Below, piece by piece: positions 31,561 through 39,627 of a stretch of DNA of 64,000 bases. The translations under genes and the position numbers were made by a program. The notes beneath the pieces are model-generated. The model ran no database searches, had not been told where the DNA came from, and worked only from the letters and a program-made list of their open reading frames with translations. Source of the stretch: an uncultured beta proteobacterium (GTDB lineage Bacteria > Pseudomonadota > Gammaproteobacteria > Burkholderiales > SG8-39); contig CAIOLO010000019.1 in assembly GCA_903859155.1 (NCBI GenBank), forward strand, positions 138,472 through 202,471, in the 5' to 3' direction. Positions within the stretch are counted from its first letter, which is position 1. Each line of letters starts with the position of its first letter.

Positions 31561-31976
31561 GCTTTGTGCTGGATACCTCGGTCACCATGCGGTGGTTTTT
31601 CGGCGACGGCAAGCCTCAGGAACTCGCTTATGCCGGCAGGGTGCTTGATGCAATGAAAAAGGCTGAAGCCCATGTGCCCGTGACGTGGGGGCTGGAGGTG
31701 GCAAATGTCATCGCCAGGGCGGAAGCCAAAGGTCTGGTGGCTGAAGCCCGCAGCGGCGCGTTTGTTGAAATGCTGGAAGGTGTGGACATCGTGGTGGACG
31801 AGGCAACCTTCGCGCACGCGCTGTCCGATACCCTGCAACTTTCGCGGCGCTACAAATTATCAGCCTACGATGCCTCTTACCTGGAACTGGCTTTGCGATC
31901 AGGCATGCCGCTTGCGACACTCGACGATGATTTGCAGAAGGCCGCAAAAAAAGCGGGCGTCAAGTTGTTGGCGTAA
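31557..31976 (+). CDS. PIN-domain toxin (VapC-like ribonuclease)
   Basis: 139 residues. The PIN acidic residues are visible: Asp6 in FVLDTSV, Glu47 in GLEVANV, an Asp in SAYDASYLELA and another in LATLDDDLQ, which should coordinate magnesium for RNA cleavage. The target RNA is unknown; many VapC proteins cut tRNA or rRNA. Its antitoxin is of the Phd type instead of VapB, a known but less usual pairing. Confidence 0.86.
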   Translation: MSFVLDTSVTMRWFFGDGKPQELAYAGRVLDAMKKAEAHVPVTWGLEVANVIARAEAKGLVAEARSGAFVEMLEGVDIVVDEATFAHALSDTLQLSRRYKLSAYDASYLELALRSGMPLATLDDDLQKAAKKAGVKLLA

Positions 31977-32052
31977 GCCGTCGAGTCATCAATGACTGTA
32001 GGGCAAGGAAGATCCGGTTCTCGGCCAACACGCGAGGGGGCGGCGTTATTAT

Positions 32053-33306
32053 TTATCGGATTTGCAGATACGACGGCCGCGTATTGACGCTCTCGCTGTC
32101 GAAACCCGCCGAGCGTTTGTAGTTCTCGGTGATCGCCGCCATTTCTTCGCGGGAGATCACCTCTTCGACCTTGTTGAATCCGCCGGGCGCCCGGTCCTCG
32201 GCGATCTGCATCGCCAGCTCCGGACCCAGCTCGCGATTTTTCAGAGTGATTGCGGCCATCGGTTTGAGGCGCTGGGTCTCATAGCTTTTCAATGCTGCCT
32301 CCACCGAGGGCTCGGTGATCAATGCCTGCGCCAGCACCCGCGCATCGACCACCGCCTGCGAACCCGCCTGCGATCCGGTGGGCAGCATCGGATGCGCCGC
32401 GTCGCCGAGCAGCGTGACACGGCCGAAGGTCCAGCGATCCACGGGATTGCGGTCGCACTTGGGGAATTCGAAAATCTCCGCTGTTGCGTCGATCAGGGCG
32501 GGGACATCCAGCCACGGGAAGCGCCAGCCGGCAAAAGCGCCGGCGAAAACCTCCTTCGATACTTTGCGGTCCCAGTCCGGACGCGAAGTCTCGGGCATGC
32601 GGATTTCACAGATCCAGTTCACCAGCACGCGATCGCGCTGCAGGGCCTCCTGGCTCATCGAATAGCCGACCAGGCGCTGGTTGCGGTTGCCGACGATGAT
32701 CTGCGTTTTTCCATCGAGGAAGGAATCGATTTCCACCGATGCGCGCCACTGCATTTCGCCGCTGTAGTGAATGGGGCCTTCATCGGGATAGTAGTTCGCG
32801 CGCACCGCAGAGTGAATGCCGTCGGCGCCGATCAGCAGGTCGGCGCGCTCGCTGTGCACGGGTTTGCCGCTTGCCCGGTCGATGAAGTGCGCTGTCACGC
32901 CATGGGCATCCTGCTCGAACGAGGCAAGGTGATGCCCGGTGAGCACGTTGGCCGCGCCGATGCGCTCGAGCGTCGCCTGCAGCAACAGCAGCAGCAACTG
33001 GCCGCGATGGATCGAATACTGCGGCCACCTGTAGCCGGCGGCGATGCCGCGCGGCTCCGACCAGATCAGCTGGCCGTGCTTGTTGTAGCAGCTCCATTGC
33101 TGCGTTGCGACCCCGGTGGCGGCGAGCGCGCCACCCAGGCCCATCTCGTCGAGTTCCCGCACCGCATTGGGTTGCAGGTTGATGCCGGCGCCGGCCGCGC
33201 CGATTGTCTTGATGGATTCGAACACTTTCGCTTCGATGCCCGCCTGGTGCAGGCTGAGGGCCATCGACAGACCGCCGATGCCACCGCCGATGATGATTGC
33301 TTTCAT
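32053..33306 (-). CDS. FAD-dependent monooxygenase (salicylate hydroxylase-like)
   Basis: 417 residues from the ATG at 33306, where the FAD motif MKAIIIGGGIGGLSMALSLHQ starts; an extension to 33402 is unlikely. The GD motif region DLLIGADGIHSAVR and the second FAD motif VTLLGDAAHPMLPTGSQAGSQAVVDA are those of class A aromatic hydroxylases, related to salicylate, 3-hydroxybenzoate and nicotinate-derivative hydroxylases. It should use NAD(P)H and oxygen to hydroxylate an aromatic ring. No ring-cleavage genes accompany it, so the substrate is open. Confidence 0.83.
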   Translation of the reverse strand: MKAIIIGGGIGGLSMALSLHQAGIEAKVFESIKTIGAAGAGINLQPNAVRELDEMGLGGALAATGVATQQWSCYNKHGQLIWSEPRGIAAGYRWPQYSIHRGQLLLLLLQATLERIGAANVLTGHHLASFEQDAHGVTAHFIDRASGKPVHSERADLLIGADGIHSAVRANYYPDEGPIHYSGEMQWRASVEIDSFLDGKTQIIVGNRNQRLVGYSMSQEALQRDRVLVNWICEIRMPETSRPDWDRKVSKEVFAGAFAGWRFPWLDVPALIDATAEIFEFPKCDRNPVDRWTFGRVTLLGDAAHPMLPTGSQAGSQAVVDARVLAQALITEPSVEAALKSYETQRLKPMAAITLKNRELGPELAMQIAEDRAPGGFNKVEEVISREEMAAITENYKRSAGFDSESVNTRPSYLQIR

Positions 33307-33423
33307 GCCATCCAGTTTCGAGGGGGATTGAGGGGATTTGGCGCGCCGCTGGTTGCCGTCGCTGCCGGATGTTTGTTCCCGGTATAGTATGCCGTAAGGC
33401 ATCTTTTGAGGGAAAGTGCGGCC

Positions 33424-33507
33424 ATGAAAATTAGTCGGGTGGAGTCGCTGGTCTGTGGCGTCGGCTTGCGGTTCGTGAGCGGCGTGGCGCCTCAGCGGGC
33501 GGCCTGA
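33424..33507 (+). pseudogene. Start fragment of an enolase-superfamily-like gene
   Basis: A 27-codon frame that begins MKISRVESLVCGVGLRF and stops. The opening resembles the first beta strand of mandelate racemase/muconate cycloisomerase family proteins (MKIxRVExLV). It has a possible GAGGGAAAG ribosome-binding site and a TATAGT box upstream, but nothing of the rest of such a gene follows; the protease gene begins 30 bases later. Probably a truncated remnant left by a deletion; could be a chance frame. Confidence 0.35.
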
Positions 33508-33537
33508 GACTCATTGCGCCGGCCGGATTCCGCAGCC

Positions 33538-34965
33538 ATGCATGAAAGGCATCCCTTCCCCGGCGCGCTGACTTTCGCGGCGGCATGGCTGATGGCCGCC
33601 TGCGGCGCGACGCTTGCCGTTGCGGCGGAGGATCCGCTGGCGCCGCTCACTTCGGCCTATGTTCGCGCGGTCAAGCCCGGTGAGCAGGTGGAGACCTATC
33701 GCGAATTGTTCGGCACCGTGATGCAGCGGGTACAGCGCGGCTACGCCCAGGAAGTGGAACTGCCGCCGCTGATCGCCGCCGCGTTGAAGGTGATCGAGCT
33801 CCTCAAGCCGGAGTCCGGCGAGCCGGCGGCGGTGTTCAAGTCGGCCATCAACGCCGCGCTCGCCGCGCTCGACCCGCATTCGAGCTACCTCGATGCGCGC
33901 GAGCAGCGCGAGCAGCGCAGCTCGATCTCCGGAAGCTTTGGCGGGCTGGGGATTGAGGTGGACATGACCGACGGGCTGGTGCGCGTGGTCGCGCCCATCG
34001 AGGATTCGCCGGCGGCGCGCGCCGGCCTCAAAAACGGCGACCTGATCGTGCGCTTTGACAACCAGCCGGTGCTGGGCATGACGCTGGCCGATGCCGTGTC
34101 GCGGATGCGAGGCCAGCCGGGAACCCCGATCACGCTGATCATCCGCCGTCCGGGGCGCGACGACGAATTCACCGTGTCGCTGGTGCGCGAGACCATCCGC
34201 ACCAAGGCGCTGCGCTGGAGCATGGAAGGCGATGTGCTGCTGTTGCGCCTGGCAGGCTTTACCAGCTCGGTCGGGGTGCTGCTCGATAACGCGATCGTCG
34301 AGGTCACGGCGAAGCGCGTCCCGCGCGCGGTCATTCTCGACATGCGCGGCAATCCGGGCGGACTGCTCAATCAGGCGGTGGCGACCGCGGACATTTTTCT
34401 GAGGCAGGGGGAGATTGTGTCCCTGCGCGGACGCACCGCAGGCAGCCGCCGCAGCTGGAAGGCCGATCCGGCTGAGCGTCTGGCCGGCGTGCCCATGGTG
34501 GTGCTGCTCGACGGCGCCTCGGCCTCGGCGGCGGAGCTGGTGGCCGCTGCGCTGCAGGACAACGGCCGTGCCACGGTGATGGGCCAGCGCAGTTTCGGCA
34601 AGGGCAGCGTGCAATCGGTCATTTCGCTGGGAGCGGAAAAGGGCGCGTTGCGCCTGACCACGGCGCTGTATCACTCGCCCTCGGGGCGCACGGTGCAGCG
34701 CACCGGCGTCGGCCCCGATATTGAACTGGTGGCCCCCGGCGCGCCGGTGGGGCGCGGTGGACGCCGTGAAGCCGACCGTGCCCATGCGCTGCCCGGGGCC
34801 GACGAACCGGTGCCGCCCAAGGCACGGGTGGAGCAATCGCGTTGTGCGCTGCCAAAACCCGGCGGGGATCAGGCGCTGGCCTGCGCGCTGGCCTATCTCA
34901 AGGCCGGCGGCATCGAAACCTTTCTCGCGGAACTTGCGCCGGCGGGACCGACCACACCGCAATGA
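33538..34965 (+). CDS. Carboxyl-terminal processing protease (S41 family)
   Basis: About 475 residues from ATG 33538, giving an N-terminal signal-like segment (TFAAAWLMAACGATLAVAAED); a TTG at 33514 is also open. A PDZ domain (about 120-195: GLGIEVDMTDGLVRVVAPIEDSPAARAGLKNGD) precedes the protease core. The catalytic serine is in DGASASAAELVAAAL and the lysine 25 residues later in GQRSFGKGSVQ, giving the Ser-Lys dyad of CtpA/Prc. It acts in the periplasm on C-terminal tails of envelope proteins. The substrate is not predictable from context. Confidence 0.9.
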   Translation: MHERHPFPGALTFAAAWLMAACGATLAVAAEDPLAPLTSAYVRAVKPGEQVETYRELFGTVMQRVQRGYAQEVELPPLIAAALKVIELLKPESGEPAAVFKSAINAALAALDPHSSYLDAREQREQRSSISGSFGGLGIEVDMTDGLVRVVAPIEDSPAARAGLKNGDLIVRFDNQPVLGMTLADAVSRMRGQPGTPITLIIRRPGRDDEFTVSLVRETIRTKALRWSMEGDVLLLRLAGFTSSVGVLLDNAIVEVTAKRVPRAVILDMRGNPGGLLNQAVATADIFLRQGEIVSLRGRTAGSRRSWKADPAERLAGVPMVVLLDGASASAAELVAAALQDNGRATVMGQRSFGKGSVQSVISLGAEKGALRLTTALYHSPSGRTVQRTGVGPDIELVAPGAPVGRGGRREADRAHALPGADEPVPPKARVEQSRCALPKPGGDQALACALAYLKAGGIETFLAELAPAGPTTPQ

Positions 34966-35052
34966 TATTTCACCCAAGAATAAAAATATTCAGGAAATAT
35001 CCGCCAATCCTGAATAAGCCATCATGAATTTCTGCAAATTGGAAAAAACACC

Positions 35053-36012
35053 ATGCTCGAAAGACTGACTCTCGCCGCTGCGCTCGGCCTCACCGCCACG
35101 CTCGCTGCGGCGCAAACTTTTCCCGCCAGGCCGCTCACCCTGGTGGTGCCCTTCGCCGCGGGCGGTCCCTCCGATGCGCACATGCGCCAGTTCGCCGCGG
35201 CGCTGGGCCGGCAGTTGCACCAGCCGGTCATCATCGAGAACGTCGGTGGCGGTGCCGGCAACATCGGGCCGGCGCGCGTGGCGCGTTCGCCGGCCGACGG
35301 CTACACCATCATGCAGCACAACCTCGGAATAGCCACGGCACCGGCCTTGTACAAGAACCTGGAGTTCAATCCGCTCACCGATTTCGATTACCTGGGCACG
35401 CTGGTATTCGATCCGAGCCTGATGATGGCGCGCAGCGACTTTCCGGGCGGCAATTTCAAGGAGGTCATCGCCTATATCAAGGCCAACCAGGACAAGGTCA
35501 CCATCGGCACCTCTGGGCCTTCGCACCTCTCGGCGCTGCTGTTCATGGAGGCCACCGGCACCAAGCTCACCACCGTGCCCTACAAGGGCGGCGGTCCGGC
35601 GATGAACGATCTGGTGGCCAAGCACATCGACCTGCTGTCCAATTCGGCTTCCATCGTCGGTCCGTTGATCAAGGCGGGCAAGGTCAGGGCCATCGGTGTC
35701 ACCGGCAGGCAACGCGTGGCCAATCTTCCCGAGGTGCCCACGCTGGATGAGCAGGGACTGAGCGGATTCGAGATGGTGGTGTGGACCAGCATGTTCGCGC
35801 CGAAGAACCTTCCCCGCCCGGTGCTCGAGCGCCTGGTCGCCGGACTGCAGGGAACCTTGACCGACCCTGACCTGGTGGCGCATTTCAATCGTACCGGCGG
35901 GCAGATCGCCACGCGCGAGCAGGCGACGCCGGCAGCATTGCAGGCGCTGGTGCGCTCGGAGGTCGAGAAGTGGGGGCGTGTCCTCAAGAACGCGGGCATT
36001 CAGCCGGAATGA
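35053..36012 (+). CDS. Bug/TTT periplasmic substrate-binding receptor
   Basis: 319 residues with a signal peptide (LTLAAALGLTATLAAAQTFPARP) and the Bug signatures LVVPFAAGGPSDAHMRQFAAALG, VGGGAGNIGPARVARSPADGYT and VPYKGGGPAMNDLVAKHIDL. Bug proteins bind carboxylates or related small molecules and feed tripartite tricarboxylate transporters. No membrane components (TctA/TctB) are nearby, as is common for this expanded family. It lies 67 bases before the selenoprotein-like gene and may be co-transcribed with it, suggesting a functional link that cannot be proven here. Confidence 0.9.
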   Translation: MLERLTLAAALGLTATLAAAQTFPARPLTLVVPFAAGGPSDAHMRQFAAALGRQLHQPVIIENVGGGAGNIGPARVARSPADGYTIMQHNLGIATAPALYKNLEFNPLTDFDYLGTLVFDPSLMMARSDFPGGNFKEVIAYIKANQDKVTIGTSGPSHLSALLFMEATGTKLTTVPYKGGGPAMNDLVAKHIDLLSNSASIVGPLIKAGKVRAIGVTGRQRVANLPEVPTLDEQGLSGFEMVVWTSMFAPKNLPRPVLERLVAGLQGTLTDPDLVAHFNRTGGQIATREQATPAALQALVRSEVEKWGRVLKNAGIQPE

Positions 36013-36013
36013 C

Positions 36014-36058
36014 AACCGCAGCAACGACAGCCGCCGCAACGAGAGCCGCCGCAATGAC
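36014..36058 (+). repeat. Three tandem 15-base units
   Basis: AACCGCAGCAACGAC, AGCCGCCGCAACGAG and AGCCGCCGCAATGAC follow each other directly behind the Bug gene stop, with a partial copy overlapping the end of that gene. They fill most of the spacer before the selenoprotein-like gene. A slippage-prone spacer is the simplest reading. Confidence 0.6.
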
Positions 36059-36079
36059 ATCAAATGCAGGGAGCAAGGC

Positions 36080-37822
36080 ATGAACCATCCCGGATATGAG
36101 GTCGTCAGCCCATTGGGCGACGCACGCGATGCGCAGGACGCGGTGAAGCAAGCCTCTTCAGCCGCGCCGCTCGCCGAGCTGCAGGGAAAGAGAATCGGAC
36201 TGTGCTGGACCGCGTTCAGCAATGGCGACATCGTGGTGCGCGCTTTTCAGGAGCATCTGGGCAAACGCTATCCGGACCTCGAATTTGTCGACCTGATGCC
36301 CGGGCGCGGCCTGCGCTGGGGCGAGCACCCGGACCCGAGCATCGCCGAACTGGCCCGCGAGCAGCGCCTCGATGCGGCGCTGATCAGCGCAGGCTGTTGA
36401 GGCACTTGTGCGCCCGCCGTGTCGCGGGCTACAGCGTGGATAGAAGCCGCCGGCATTCCGGCGGTCGGGGTGACCTGTCGCGGTTTCTCGCCGCCCGCAA
36501 GGCTGGTCGGACGCGCCGAAGGCGTGCCCAATATGCGGCTCCTGGAATTTCCGCCGCCGAACATCGGTGCCATGCGCAAGGACGATCTCTACGCCGCTGC
36601 GCTTGAGCGTCTGGACGAACTGGTCGCCCTGCTGATGCAGCCGGCGCCGGGCGCCGTTGCGGCCGCTGCAACGACAGCGGCCGCCGCACCGGAGGCGACC
36701 TCTCGCGACATCGTTTTTCGCGGCGACCTGCGCGAGGTCAACGATTACTTCCTGGCAAATGTCTGGTCTGACGGACTGCCCATCGTTCCGCCGACGCCGG
36801 AAGAAGTCGAGGCAATGCTCGGGTTCACCGATCGCGCACCCGGCGAAGTCATCGGTCTGCTGCCGCCGACGCGCCTGCCCGCCACGGTGTGGAAGGTGGC
36901 GGTCAACGGCGTCATGGCCGGTTGCCGCCCGGAGTACCTGCCGGTGCTGCTGGCCATCGCCGAGGCGGTGGCCGACACGCGTTTCGGCATTGAAAACGTC
37001 GGCAGCACCGTGGGGCTCACGCCGCTCATCATCCTCAACGGTCCCCTCATCAAGGAGCTGAATTTCAATTCCGGGCAGGGCGTGTTGCGTCCGCAGGCGC
37101 AGGCAAACATTTCGGTCAGCCGCTTCCTGCGCCTGCTGATGGTGAACATCGCCGGGTATCGCCTGGGCGAGAGCGACATGGCCACCTTCGGGCGCAATTA
37201 CTATCCGGTGCTGGCCGAAGCCGAGGACGAGAGTCCCTGGGCGCCGCTGTCGGTCGATCGCGGCTTTGCCGCGGGCACCAACCTGATCACCGTGCAATCG
37301 GCGGATTCCACCGGGCACAGTTTTCTGACCGAAGGCCCCGCGGAGAGCCATCTGCGCGTCATTGCCCGCGAGATGGTCCGCGAGCTGGGCGGCAATCTGC
37401 TGGTGGCCATGGAACATTTCGGCGGGCATGTCTCGCCCGTGGTGGGGCTGACGCCGCTGGTCGCGGGCATCCTTTCCAAGGCCGGATATGCCAAGCCCGA
37501 CGTGAAGCGCTGGCTGTATGAGCATGCGCTGGTGCCGGCGCGCCTGTTCGACGAACAGCTCGCGCGGGTGGAGCAGGGCTACACGCTTCACAGCGCGGTG
37601 GCGCGCGGCTCGCTCGAGCGGCGCTTCGCCCTGAACGACGATCCGGAGCGCCTGGTGCCGTTGTTGCACCACCCCGAAGAACTGCAAATCGTGGTCTGCG
37701 GCGCTCCCAACCGGAATCGAACTTTCATCGCCGGCCAATTCGGGAAATACGGTGGCGATGTCTCGCGCGAGGTTCGCCTGCCGGCAGGGTGGAAGGAAAA
37801 GCTTGCGAAGGTTCGCCGTTGA
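36080..37822 (+). CDS. Putative UGSC-type selenoprotein fused to a large domain, with in-frame TGA as selenocysteine
   Basis: Read through the TGA at 36398-36400, this is one frame of 580 residues from ATG 36080 (GGGAGCAAG upstream). Selenocysteine would be residue 107 in C106-U-G-T-C110. The preceding GKRIGLCWTAFSNGDIVVRAF and the following AWIEAAGIPAVGVTCRGF fit what I recall of the UGSC selenoprotein family around its Sec-Gly-Ser-Cys motif. From about residue 190 a second domain begins (VNDYFLANVWSDGLPIVPPTPEEV; NVGSTVGLTPLIILNGP; EHFGGHVSPVVG) whose function I do not know. The frame after the TGA stays open for 474 codons with no good start of its own. A candidate bSECIS hairpin follows. 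The Sec machinery genes are not in the window. The alternative is a nonsense mutation. Confidence 0.78.
36403..36438 (+). promoter_or_regulatory. Candidate bacterial SECIS element
   Basis: GCCCGC (36412-36417) pairs perfectly with GCGGGC (36424-36429) around the six-base loop CGTGTC. TGT/ACA and CAC/GTG pairs extend the stem below an internal loop. The loop starts 17 bases after the TGA and its second base is G, both within the loose bacterial SECIS rules (loop 16-37 bases away, G among the first two loop bases). The SelB-binding function is inferred. Confidence 0.6.
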
Positions 37823-37864
37823 CGGTTTTCGCGATTCTGGTAAACTTTGTAAAACATTGTTTTA
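37819..37864 (+). promoter_or_regulatory. Promoter and inverted repeat of the AbrB/Doc module
   Basis: TTGACG, a 16-base spacer and TAAACT form a plausible sigma-70 promoter overlapping the end of the previous gene. TAAAAC-ATT-GTTTTA at 37850-37864 is a perfect inverted repeat just after the -10, in the position of an autoregulatory operator. Confidence 0.5.
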
Positions 37865-37938
37865 TACCGCGCCAGTTTCGCTCGGAAACGCCCCGCGTCC
37901 GGGCCGTGGTGTCGCGATCTTAATAGGGAGAAGCAGAC

Positions 37939-38166
37939 ATGCTGAAAACCATCACCAAGGTTGGCAATTCCCAGGGATTGATTCTGGATGCGGCGCTGCG
38001 CGAACTCACCGGCTTGCGACTGGGTGATCAGTTGAATGTGACGGTCGATTCCGGAGGGTCGATTATTCTTACGCCGATTCGAAAGGCGGCATCTGAAAAA
38101 GTCGTCAGCGCAACTATTGGCAAAACGGTCAAGGATTACGGCAAGACGCTTCGCAGACTGGCATGA
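37939..38166 (+). CDS. AbrB/SpoVT-type antitoxin of Doc
   Basis: 75 residues with the swapped-hairpin AbrB fold pattern: KTITKVGNSQGLILDAALRE, then GDQLNVTVDSGGSIILTPI. AGGGAGAAG precedes the ATG. The C-terminal tail, TIGKTVKDYGKTLRRLA, is the likely toxin-binding part. The stop overlaps the ATG of the Doc-like toxin (ATGA, 38163-38166). It probably binds the inverted repeat upstream and represses the module. Confidence 0.85.
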   Translation: MLKTITKVGNSQGLILDAALRELTGLRLGDQLNVTVDSGGSIILTPIRKAASEKVVSATIGKTVKDYGKTLRRLA

Positions 38167-38570
38167 GTGCCGGGCCGCAGGATTGCATCCACCTGACGGT
38201 TGAAATAGTCCATGAAATTCACACCGCGGTGGTGGATGCGTTCGGTGGAATGCCTGGCGTGCGCGATGTGGGGCTGCTGGAATCCGCGGTGGCCGCGCCC
38301 CAGGCAAGCTCTGGCGGCAAATCGCCTTTCAATGATCTGATTGAACTCGCCGCCGCCTATCTTTTTTATCTTTGCCGAAATCATCCGTATTTGGACGGTA
38401 ACAAGCGCACCGCGATGACGGCGGCAATTGTGTTTTTGCGCCTGAACGACCTTGAGCCCACGCCGGACAGCGATGAGTGGGAGCAACTGGTGCTCGATGT
38501 CGCGGCCGGAAAGTGGGATCGCGAGCAAACGACCAAGGGAATGCGCAAGCTCCTGCGCAAGCGCCGCTGA
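38163..38570 (+). CDS. Doc/Fic-family toxin
   Basis: 135 residues. The Fic active-site motif is complete as HPYLDGNKR at 74-82, followed by TAMTAAIVFL. Doc toxins phosphorylate elongation factor Tu and stop translation, while canonical Fic proteins transfer AMP. The short length and the Asp at the fifth motif position (HPYLDGNKR) favour a Doc-type enzyme. Coupled to an AbrB-like antitoxin instead of Phd. Confidence 0.88.
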   Translation: MSAGPQDCIHLTVEIVHEIHTAVVDAFGGMPGVRDVGLLESAVAAPQASSGGKSPFNDLIELAAAYLFYLCRNHPYLDGNKRTAMTAAIVFLRLNDLEPTPDSDEWEQLVLDVAAGKWDREQTTKGMRKLLRKRR

Positions 38571-38637
38571 GAAGGTGCTGTGCTACAGATCCTGCCTGGG
38601 GTAATCTCAGCGTATTGCTTGTGGAGGAAGACACGGC

Positions 38638-39627
38638 ATGAACACCTTTGGCCGGCTGTGTGCCATGAAGTCGCTGCCGGTTTTGCTTGCCGCGTTTGCG
38701 TTCGCGGCTCCGCTCCAGGCCCAGGACTATCCGGTGAAAAATGTGCGTCTGGTCGTGGAGGTGCCGCCAGGCGGCCTGCAGGACACCATTGCGCGCGCCA
38801 CCGCGCAGGAGTTGTCGATGCTCTGGGGACACGCGATGATCGTCGAGAACCGGCCTTCCGCGGGCGGCATCGCCGCGGCCGAGTCGGTGTCCCACGCCGC
38901 ACCCGACGGCCACACGCTGATGCAGACCGGCGGCAGCACCATCCTGGCCAATGAATTCCTGCGCAAGAACCTGCCCTTCGACTGGAACCGGGACTTCATG
39001 CCGGTCACCATTCTGATCGGCTCCAACAACATCCTCGTAGGCAGTCCGAAGTTTCCGGCCAACACATTGCAGGAGATTATCGCGCTGGCGCGGGCCAAGC
39101 CGGGCTCGCTCAACTACGGCAGCCTGGGCATAGGCCACGCCACCCATGTCGATGTGGAGTGGATCCTGCGCGAGTCTGGGGTACAGGTGACGCATGTGCC
39201 CTACAAGGGCGGGGCGCAGGCGCTGCAATCGCTTGCCAGCGGTGAAATTGCGTTTGCCATTACCGGCATTACCGCCGCGATACCGATGGTCAAGGGCGGG
39301 CGCCTCAAGGGCATCGCCTATGCGGGACTCAAACGCAGCGAACTCTTCCCGGATATGCCCACCGTGGTCGAAGCCGGTTTCCCGGGGTTCGAATCGGGCA
39401 GTTGGTTCGGCTGGTTCGCTCCCTCCGGCACGCCGCGCTCGACCATCGAGAGGATTGCCGCCGACGTAAAACGGGTGATCAGCGTGCCGGCATTCAAGGA
39501 GAAGTTCATCACCGCCGGCGGCCATGAACTGATGGCCACGCCCAGTGTGGAATTCGCCCCCATCATGGAACGCCAGCGCAAGGCGTTTGCGGCGAAGATC
39601 AAGCCGCTCAATCTGAAGATGGAATGA
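38638..39627 (+). CDS. Bug/TTT periplasmic substrate-binding receptor
   Basis: 329 residues from ATG 38638; an internal ATG at 38665 gives a tighter signal peptide (MKSLPVLLAAFAFAAPLQAQ). Bug signatures: VRLVVEVPPGGLQDTIARATAQEL, VENRPSAGGIAAAESV, APDGHTLMQTG and VPYKGGAQALQSLASGEI. It should bind a small carboxylate-like ligand in the periplasm. Its last 20 bases overlap the end of the convergent DUF2252 gene. No transporter membrane genes are adjacent. Confidence 0.9.
   Translation: MNTFGRLCAMKSLPVLLAAFAFAAPLQAQDYPVKNVRLVVEVPPGGLQDTIARATAQELSMLWGHAMIVENRPSAGGIAAAESVSHAAPDGHTLMQTGGSTILANEFLRKNLPFDWNRDFMPVTILIGSNNILVGSPKFPANTLQEIIALARAKPGSLNYGSLGIGHATHVDVEWILRESGVQVTHVPYKGGAQALQSLASGEIAFAITGITAAIPMVKGGRLKGIAYAGLKRSELFPDMPTVVEAGFPGFESGSWFGWFAPSGTPRSTIERIAADVKRVISVPAFKEKFITAGGHELMATPSVEFAPIMERQRKAFAAKIKPLNLKME

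Noticed and set aside
33511-34977. 488-codon minus-strand frame opposite the S41 protease
   Set aside because: It mirrors the protease gene, and its translation has no recognisable domain.
36014-36058. Start of a CRISPR-like array
   Set aside because: Units are only 15 bases, directly adjacent with no spacers.
36158-37738. 526-codon minus-strand frame opposite the selenoprotein-like gene
   Set aside because: It could offer an explanation for the TGA on the other strand, but its translation is low-complexity and shows no homology, while the plus strand has clear motifs on both sides of the TGA.
36419-37822. Separate gene starting at GTG 36419
   Set aside because: No ribosome-binding site, and the frame continues without a break from the region before the TGA, which carries the matching half of the motif.
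39380-39400. GGTTCGAATC resembling a tRNA T-arm
   Set aside because: It lies inside a Bug coding sequence and no cloverleaf can be formed around it.
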